From CAZCTC01 sp964501335 (GTDB taxonomy: Bacteria; Chloroflexota; Anaerolineae; B4-G1; SLSP01), in NCBI GenBank assembly GCA_964501335.1, contig CAZCTC010000052.1, positions 1-55,612 on the forward strand: DNA of 55,612 nt, in the 5' to 3' direction. Numbering within the stretch: the first letter of the stretch is position 1; each line of letters starts with the position of its first letter. A program made the position numbers and the translations under genes. Below are positions 50,851 to 55,612 of the stretch, piece after piece. Under the pieces are notes generated by a model that did no database searches, had not been told where the DNA came from, and saw only the letters and a program-made list of their open reading frames with translations.

Positions 50851-52603
50851 CTTGCTCCTTTTGCTTTTTCTCCCAGGCGTGAAGGATGGCGGCGGGATTT
50901 TGCGGCTCGTTCAGGATTTGGTCAGGGAGTGGAAGGAGGTTGTGTTGGAGATCCAGATATTCCAGATGCGGCAGACGGTTTAAACTGTCGGGCAGCGCGG
51001 TGAGTTGATTCTGGCGCAGGATCAAAGTTTCCAGGTTGGACAGTTGGTCCAGCCAGTCCGGAAGTGTTTCCAGGAGGTTTTCAGCGGCATCCAGGTAGGC
51101 TAGCCGGGGGAGTTGGGCCAGCGAGGCGGGAAGCGTGGTGAGCTGGTTGTAACTGATAAAGAGCGAGGTCAGTTGGGTGAGCCGATTCAATGAGGCGGGC
51201 AGGATTTTGAGCTGATTGCTACTTAATCCCAGGTGGGTCAATCCTGTTAATTCTCCTATCGATTCCGGGATAGTCTCTAAGAGGGTACCCATCAGGCCCA
51301 GATAGTGTAATTGTTTCAGCTGACCGAGCGATTGGGGGAGCGAAGTGAGCGGGTTGAAGCTGATTCCTAAATGTCGCAAGCCGCTCAATTGTCCCAGCGA
51401 TTCCGGCAGTTTCGTTAACCGGTTCCAGTCAAGCCAGAGGGTTTTTAAATGTTTCAATTGCCCGAGAGATTCCGGCAATTCGATCAATTGATTTCCGGTG
51501 AAGTTCAGGTTGGTTAATCTTTCTAAGCAACCCCAAGAGTCCGGCAGGCGGGTAAGCCGGTTCTCACTGACGTATAAACCCTGTAGTTCCTGCCATTGTC
51601 CCAGGGATTCCGGCAAAGTGCTCAACTGATTGTGGTTTAGTTCCAGAAATTGCAGGTGGGTGAGCGCTCCGAACAATTCAGGGAGTGCGGTGAGTTGGTT
51701 CTCCGAGAGGTTCAGGGCTTCCAATTGAGCGAGCCGGCCTAAAAATTCCGGCAGGACGGTCAATTGGTTCTGTTGAAGGCTCAAATGTTTCAGTCGGGTC
51801 AGCCTTGCGAGACCTTCCGGGACGTGGGCGAGCCGATTATAGTTGAGGCTGAGACCTTGCAACCCGGTTAATTTCTCAAATGATTTCGGTAGGGTGCTCA
51901 ACTGATTGTTGCTGAGGTCCAGTTCCTGTAAAGCATTCAGCCGGCCGATCTCTTCCGGCAGGGCGGAAATCTGATTGTTATTGAGTGCCAGTTCTTTCAA
52001 TTCGGTCAGGCGGGCAAAGGAGTCGGGCAACGCGGTTAATTGATTGTAGCTGAGGTTCAGCGTTTGCAATTGGCTCAGTTGTCCGAACCATTCCGGCAAA
52101 TCCGAGAGCTGGTTGGGGCCGAGATCCAGGGTTTGTAATTCGGTCAGCCGGGCCATGCCGTTCGGCAGCGCTTTTAACTCGTTCCAGCTGAGGTTAAGGA
52201 CTCTTAATCCTTGCAGTTGCCCTAACCATTCCGACAGTTCGCTTATATTATTCCCGCTGAGGTGGAGTTCCTGGAGTTCGGTCAGTAATTTTAAGGCTTC
52301 CGGCAGTTCGGTCAGCTCATTATATTGGAGACTCAGACTGCGCAGGCGGCTGGGGAGACTGAATGAGCGGGTGGATAGGGCCAGAGGGTTTTCATCGAGG
52401 TTCAAGGTGTGCAGGGTAGGCAGCCGGGCGAGCCAATCGGGCAAAGTTTGTAACTCATTGTGGCTGAGATCCAGTTTTTGTAACCCGGAGAGCTCTCCGA
52501 TTTCGGAGGGCAGCGTTTGCAGTTCTTTATCGGCAAGGTTCAATTCGGTCCAGTGTTCTTTGTGGGCCTGTTGGATTAGCTGTAGCAATTCGGTTGATGG
52601 CAT
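50828..52603 (-). CDS. Large stand-alone LRR protein
   Basis: This 591-residue protein has a short N-terminal cap (STELLQLIQQAHKEHWTELNLADKELQTLP) and about 23 leucine-rich repeats of 23 residues (LQTLNLSYNQLTALPDSFARLTEL type). It ends in LDLQHNLLPLPDQILNEPQNP and a charged tail. The repeat class is that of Roco proteins, but no Roc-COR GTPase, kinase or TIR domain is attached. No signal peptide. GGAAG lies ahead of the ATG. It is the longest of the LRR genes here and is read with the SF0329-like gene. Confidence 0.85.
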   Translation of the reverse strand: MPSTELLQLIQQAHKEHWTELNLADKELQTLPSEIGELSGLQKLDLSHNELQTLPDWLARLPTLHTLNLDENPLALSTRSFSLPSRLRSLSLQYNELTELPEALKLLTELQELHLSGNNISELSEWLGQLQGLRVLNLSWNELKALPNGMARLTELQTLDLGPNQLSDLPEWFGQLSQLQTLNLSYNQLTALPDSFARLTELKELALNNNQISALPEEIGRLNALQELDLSNNQLSTLPKSFEKLTGLQGLSLNYNRLAHVPEGLARLTRLKHLSLQQNQLTVLPEFLGRLAQLEALNLSENQLTALPELFGALTHLQFLELNHNQLSTLPESLGQWQELQGLYVSENRLTRLPDSWGCLERLTNLNFTGNQLIELPESLGQLKHLKTLWLDWNRLTKLPESLGQLSGLRHLGISFNPLTSLPQSLGQLKQLHYLGLMGTLLETIPESIGELTGLTHLGLSSNQLKILPASLNRLTQLTSLFISYNQLTTLPASLAQLPRLAYLDAAENLLETLPDWLDQLSNLETLILRQNQLTALPDSLNRLPHLEYLDLQHNLLPLPDQILNEPQNPAAILHAWEKKQKEQDGPDDLE

Positions 52604-52689
52604 TTTTTCTTCCGATGGTGGAGCGGCGGCATAAGATTCTCTGTCGGTTGTTATTTTATCATGGTCTTGAAAATAGGCTTTGGCTTTGT

Positions 52690-52805
52690 AGCGTCCCGCA
52701 AATGGTACTTACCCCGTAAGCTACGCCGCGCAGGATCGGAAGAGAGAGTTTTTTGTTTATGTTTTCGGCGGCTTTCTGAAGCCGCCGAAAACATGGCCTT
52801 TTTCC
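52690..52805 (+). repeat. Dispersed hairpin element, copy 4
   Basis: GTCCCGCAAATGGTACTTAC, CCGTAAGCTACGCCGCG, GGAAGAGAGAG and a T run precede a perfect 16-bp hairpin (arms 52759-52774 and 52779-52794, loop TCTG). Confidence 0.8.
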
Positions 52806-52827
52806 AGAGCCACCCCGGTAACGCAAG

Positions 52828-52858
52828 CTGTCTACTGTCTACTTTATACTGTCTACTT
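52828..52858 (+). repeat. GTCTACT repeat linking two element copies
   Basis: This 31-base run of CTGTCTACTGTCTACTTT and related words is the reverse complement of the run at 32039-32070 with one change. It lies between element copy 4 and the truncated copy 5, the same layout as at 55387. Confidence 0.78.
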
Positions 52859-52926
52859 CCCCGTAAGATATGCCGTGCAGGATGGGGAGAGAGGGTTTTT
52901 TGTTTATGTTTTCTCGCGTGTATAAT
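52855..52926 (+). repeat. Truncated dispersed element, copy 5, running into a promoter
   Basis: The element begins in the repeat (CCCCGTAAGATATGCCGTG), with GGGGAGAGAGGG, T run and TTTATGTTTTC, but the GC hairpin is absent. Instead the sequence reads CTCGCGTGTATAATG, giving a TATAAT at 52921-52926, 32 bases ahead of the SBBP gene. The element may supply the -35 part of the promoter. Confidence 0.6.
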
Positions 52927-52957
52927 GAGGTATCCCCAACTTTCCCCGGAGGAAACC

Positions 52958-54568
52958 ATGAAAAAGATCGCGTTTCTGTATGCCTCGGTGATTCTGGCGG
53001 CTTTGATTCTGGTATTGTTGGGCATTTCGCTTCCCGGCGTGGCGGCGCAGCCGCAAATGACCGCGGCTCCTTCTTTATCTTTCGCCTGGGCCAGGACCTG
53101 GGGCGGGAGTTATGCCGGCACAAACCGTATTGCGGTAGATGCGGCCGGCAATATCTATGTGGTGGGCGAGTTTTCCGGGACGGTGGATTTCGATCCGGCG
53201 CTAACGACCACGGATGTTCATACTTCGGCTAACAATTCGATCGATGCTTTCCTGAGTAAGTTTGATCCAGCCGGCAATTTCCTCTGGGCCAGGATCTGGG
53301 GCGGGGGGAGCGGGCGGGATGTGGCCTATGGGGTCGGCGTCGACAGCTCCAGCAATGTCTACGTGGTGGGTGCCTATCGCTATACGGCCGATTTCGACCC
53401 GGATCCGGCCCTGGTGGTGACCCAGACTTCTAATGCAAACCACGAGAACAATATTTATCTCAGCAAGTTTTCCCCGGCCGGCACCTTTCAGTGGGTACGG
53501 GCCTGGGGGCCGGCCTTGATTACCGGCCGCGCTTCTTTTGGGGCCGAGGCCTATACGGTGGTCGTCACGGGAACGAACCTTTATGTCGTCGGAGATTTCT
53601 CGGGCGATCAGACCGATTTCAACCCGTGGGGCGCCCATGACTGGCATCAAAACCACGTTCCCGTGACCGGCGTGGTTTTCTTTGATTCTTTTCTCAGTAA
53701 GTTCGATTTGAACGGCAATTTTGTCTGGGCGAAAACCTGGGGCGGTGAGGGCTATGACGACGGTCCCGGTGTCGGCGTGGACAGCGCCGGCAATATTTAT
53801 GTGGCCGGGATGTATGCCAGCCAGAATATCAATTTCGATCCGGCCGGCGGGATCAGTGGGACCGGACATCCCGCGCATGATTCCGGTATCATTGTCGATG
53901 TTTTTCTCAGTAAGTTTGATTCGAACGGCGATTTTCAGTGGGTAAGGACCTGGGGAGGCCAGGGAACTGAGGATGCGATGGGGTCTGTCGAGCTTGATGC
54001 GGCCGGCAATGTCTATGTGGGCGGACGTTATGCCAGTCTCAACTGTGATTTCAATCCCGGCGGCACTCCGGATATCCATTCGACGAATGGGGGACAGGAT
54101 GGTTTTATCAGTAAGTTCGCTCCCGACGGGACTTTTCAGTGGGCGCGCACCTGGGGCGGCGTTGGCGACGACAGTGCGATGGGGGTGGCGGTCGACCGAG
54201 ACGGCAATGTCTATTCGGGTGGCTGGTTTACCCATACGGTCGACTTCGATCCGGGTGGCGGTGTGGTGAGCCATACGTCCAGAGGGATGCGGGATGCTTT
54301 TGTAAACCAGTTCGACGCGGCGGGCAATTTCTATGGGGTGAAAGTTTGGGGCGGCAGCGGGAACGATATGGGGGGATTGACGGTCGATGCGGCCGGTAAC
54401 CTTTATTCAGGTGGATCGTTCTCTGCGACGGTGGATTTTGATCCGAGTGTGAGCGGGGTGGATACGCATACGATCGGTGGCGTCTCCGGGGCTTTTCTCA
54501 GCAAGTTTGTGGTATCGTCTCCTTTTTCTTATTTCTTCTATTTGCCGATCATCGTCCGGCAGCGGTGA
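52958..54568 (+). CDS. Secreted SBBP-repeat beta-propeller protein
   Basis: This 536-residue protein starts with a signal peptide (residues 1-30, ending GVAAQP). The body has about nine repeats of roughly 50-60 residues of the SBBP type, each with a W-(A/V)-(R/K)-x-WGG strand, VDAAGNIYVVG and a DFDPG strand (for example FQWARTWGGVGDDSAMGVAV). It ends in FYLPIIVRQR, the C-terminal tail also seen in the GH44 protein and the partial gene at the window end. GGAGG precedes the ATG at 52958; the frame extends upstream through repeat DNA and is not coding there. It is probably a surface protein. Confidence 0.85.
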   Translation: MKKIAFLYASVILAALILVLLGISLPGVAAQPQMTAAPSLSFAWARTWGGSYAGTNRIAVDAAGNIYVVGEFSGTVDFDPALTTTDVHTSANNSIDAFLSKFDPAGNFLWARIWGGGSGRDVAYGVGVDSSSNVYVVGAYRYTADFDPDPALVVTQTSNANHENNIYLSKFSPAGTFQWVRAWGPALITGRASFGAEAYTVVVTGTNLYVVGDFSGDQTDFNPWGAHDWHQNHVPVTGVVFFDSFLSKFDLNGNFVWAKTWGGEGYDDGPGVGVDSAGNIYVAGMYASQNINFDPAGGISGTGHPAHDSGIIVDVFLSKFDSNGDFQWVRTWGGQGTEDAMGSVELDAAGNVYVGGRYASLNCDFNPGGTPDIHSTNGGQDGFISKFAPDGTFQWARTWGGVGDDSAMGVAVDRDGNVYSGGWFTHTVDFDPGGGVVSHTSRGMRDAFVNQFDAAGNFYGVKVWGGSGNDMGGLTVDAAGNLYSGGSFSATVDFDPSVSGVDTHTIGGVSGAFLSKFVVSSPFSYFFYLPIIVRQR

Positions 54569-54584
54569 GGCATATCATTTTTTG

Positions 54585-54626
54585 TCCATGTTTTCAGCGG
54601 CTTCAGAAAGCCGCCGAAAACATGGA
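54585..54626 (+). terminator. Dispersed-family hairpin after the SBBP gene
   Basis: TCCATGTTTTCAGCGGCTT pairs with AAGCCGCCGAAAACATGGA (one mismatch, loop CAGA), followed by a T run. The 5' half of the family is absent. It probably terminates the SBBP transcript. Confidence 0.75.
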
Positions 54627-54659
54627 CTTTTTTTCTCTTGTTTTAGGGTCTGATGGTAT

Positions 54660-55129
54660 ATGAAACAGGTTCGGGACCCAATTAAATAGGTCCTGAACCT
54701 GATTTAACAGGTTTGGGACCCAATTAAAGAGGTCGGGGACCTGATGAAACAGGTTCAGGACCCAATTAAAGAGGTCATCGGACCTGATGAAACAGGTTCG
54801 GGACCCAATTAAAGAGGTCGGCTGACGTGATGTAACAGGTCCGGGACCCAATTAAAGAGGTCGCCGGACCTGTTTTTATAGATCCAGGATCTAGTTGAAT
54901 AGATCTTTCGACCTTATTAAATAGATCTGAGATCTAATTCAATAGGTCGACCGACCTGATGAATGAGGTCCGGGACCCAATTAATCAGGTCTGAGACCCA
55001 ATTAATCAGGTCGATTGACCTGATTGAAGAGGTCCGGGACCTGATTAAAGAGGTCGGCTGACCTGATTAAAGAGGTCCGGGACCTTTTTAATTGGGTCCG
55101 AACCCTATTGAAAGAGGTTACCTGACCTT
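54660..55129. repeat. Array of about 21 palindromic units of 21/22 bp
   Basis: The array is built from units GACCT-N8-AGGTC (for example GACCTGATTAAAGAGGTC), joined by 3- or 4-base linkers such as CGG, GGCT and CCG. Unit length alternates between 21 and 22 through most of the array. Each unit is an imperfect dyad, so each can form a hairpin or bind a dimer. Left and right arms vary together in several units (GATCT with AGATC at about 54890-54945). No unique spacers are present. Only short frames exist in it, broken by the 22-base units. Confidence 0.85.
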
Positions 55130-55248
55130 AAAAGGAGCGTTTGGGCGCTTTGCGGGAGGCTTTTTTGTTTGGAAATAGTGTATCGGATAGGGAAGAAGCG
55201 GCATATCGGGTAACTTAAGGCGGTGCGTTCTTATAAACTGTGCTTTTT

Positions 55249-55362
55249 AGCGTCCCGCATCAGGTGCTTTCCCGGTAAGATGCGACGCGCTGGGTGGGGG
55301 AGAGAGTTTTTTTATTGATGTTTTCGGCGGCTTCAGAAAGCCGCCGAAAACATGGGCTCTTT
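55249..55362 (+). repeat. Dispersed hairpin element, copy 6
   Basis: This copy has GCGTCCCGCATCAGGTGCTT, CCCGGTAAGATGCGACGCGC, GGGGGAGAGAG and a T run, then the perfect hairpin (arms 55318-55333 and 55338-55353, loop CAGA). GCGTC and GACGC in its 5' half can pair, giving a second stem. Confidence 0.82.
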
Positions 55363-55386
55363 TCAGAGGTAGCGGGACGATACAGG

Positions 55387-55417
55387 CTGTCTACTGTCTA
55401 CTTTCTACTGTCTACTT
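55387..55417 (+). repeat. GTCTACT repeat linking copies 6 and 7
   Basis: This 31-base run matches that at 52828-52858 except one base and stands in the same position between two element copies, right before GGTAAGATGCGACGCGC. Confidence 0.78.
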
Positions 55418-55507
55418 CCCGGTAAGATGCGACGCGCAGGGTGGGGGAGAGAGTTTTTTTATTGATGTTTTCGGCGGCTTCAGAAAGCCGCCGAAAACAT
55501 AGGCTTT
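55418..55507 (+). repeat. Dispersed hairpin element, copy 7 (5'-truncated)
   Basis: The copy starts at CCCGGTAAGATGCGACGCGC and is nearly identical to copy 6 from there on, including the T run and hairpin (arms 55465-55480 and 55485-55500). It lies 3' of a minus-strand gene entering from the window edge. Confidence 0.8.
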
Positions 55508-55532
55508 TTTCTTGCTTGCGCAGGCTATAAAT

Positions 55533-55612
55533 TTATCCCTTGCGCGCGACGATGGGTAGGAAGATCTGATAGTAATGCAGATTGGCCATCAGGTTTTTCG
55601 GCGCGTCCATGG
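55533..55612 (-). CDS. 3' end of a secreted protein with the LPIVAR tail (partial)
   Basis: The minus strand from the window edge reads ...ANLHYYQIFLPIVARKG and a TAA stop at 55533-55535. The ending matches the C-termini of the GH44 protein (YLPIVTRNR) and the SBBP protein (YLPIIVRQR). The body of the gene lies outside the window, so the product is unknown; an exported protein is inferred from the tail. Confidence 0.6.
   Translation of the reverse strand, partial: MDAPKNLMANLHYYQIFLPIVARKG

Noticed and set aside
52661..52957. Upstream extension of the SBBP protein
   Set aside because: It would translate the dispersed repeats; the ATG at 52958 has GGAGG and a signal peptide directly after it.
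54603..54851. 82-codon minus-strand frame with DLFNWVP heptads
   Set aside because: It covers only part of the palindromic array, is broken elsewhere by 22-base units, runs through a terminator hairpin and lacks a start signal.
54660..55129. CRISPR array
   Set aside because: The units are self-complementary and joined by 3-4 bases; there are no unique spacers of 25-40 bases and no cas genes.

Overview
The window looks like a chromosomal stretch from a free-living, moderately GC-rich bacterium, most likely a Chloroflexota member of the Anaerolineae/Caldilineae kind. That placement is inferred from gene content: a YfhO-type giant membrane protein next to a Dpm1-like glycosyltransferase, V4R/roadblock/response-regulator genes, SBBP repeat and GH44 secreted proteins ending in an LPI-V-x-R tail, many stand-alone LRR proteins, and abundant intergenic hairpin repeats. 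No rRNA, tRNA, transposase or CRISPR array was seen.

Region 1 (1-3.0 kb): a PlsC-like acyltransferase and a radical SAM/SPASM protein, then a dispersed repeat, a terminator-like hairpin and a polytopic membrane protein. Region 2 (3.0-16.2 kb, minus strand): one tightly coupled operon for a phage-tail-like contractile injection system (eCIS). In transcription order it encodes a Pvc16-like cap protein, sheath, tube, a Pro-rich orphan, a LysM tube-base protein, a VgrG-like spike, a small probable PAAR-like tip, gp25, baseplate J fused to a beta-propeller, and a tail protein I. It ends with three single-pass membrane proteins, two of which carry PASTA domains outside the membrane. No AAA+ ATPase, tape measure or tail fibre is visible. 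Region 3 (16.5-20.9 kb): an FAD-dependent dehydrogenase and an 885-residue M23 peptidase / SH3b / glycosidase-like / HhH protein without a signal peptide, a possible cargo or partner of the injection system.

Region 4 (21-30.8 kb, plus strand): transaldolase, a TetR regulator with two palindromes over its promoter, a roadblock / V4R / response-regulator operon, then a Dpm1-like transferase, a YfhO-flippase fusion and a coiled-coil protein. Region 5 (30.9-35.6 kb): a DUF2807-type adhesin-like protein, an LRR gene broken by one amber codon and a secreted GH44 glycosidase. Region 6 (35.9-42.7 kb): a translationally coupled cluster of three radical SAM enzymes, a thymidylate-kinase-like protein and a nucleotidyltransferase, read from its own promoter divergent from GH44. 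Its product is unknown.

Region 7 (42.8-54.6 kb): an alpha/beta hydrolase, an LRR plus C39-like pair, a short LRR protein, a YdjM-like membrane protein divergent from a GbsR/MarR regulator that heads an operon (PanE-like reductase, ATC-hydrolase-like, a small membrane protein, ICMT-like methyltransferase), an SF0329-like protein overlapping a 591-residue LRR protein, and a secreted SBBP-repeat protein. Region 8 (54.6-55.6 kb) is non-coding. It holds an array of about 21 palindromic units alternating between 21 and 22 bp, two copies of the dispersed element, and the last codons of another secreted protein on the minus strand.

A family of roughly 110-bp elements, each ending in a GC-rich hairpin, recurs through the window, always in the plus orientation. 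Functions are read from motifs only; no database search was possible.
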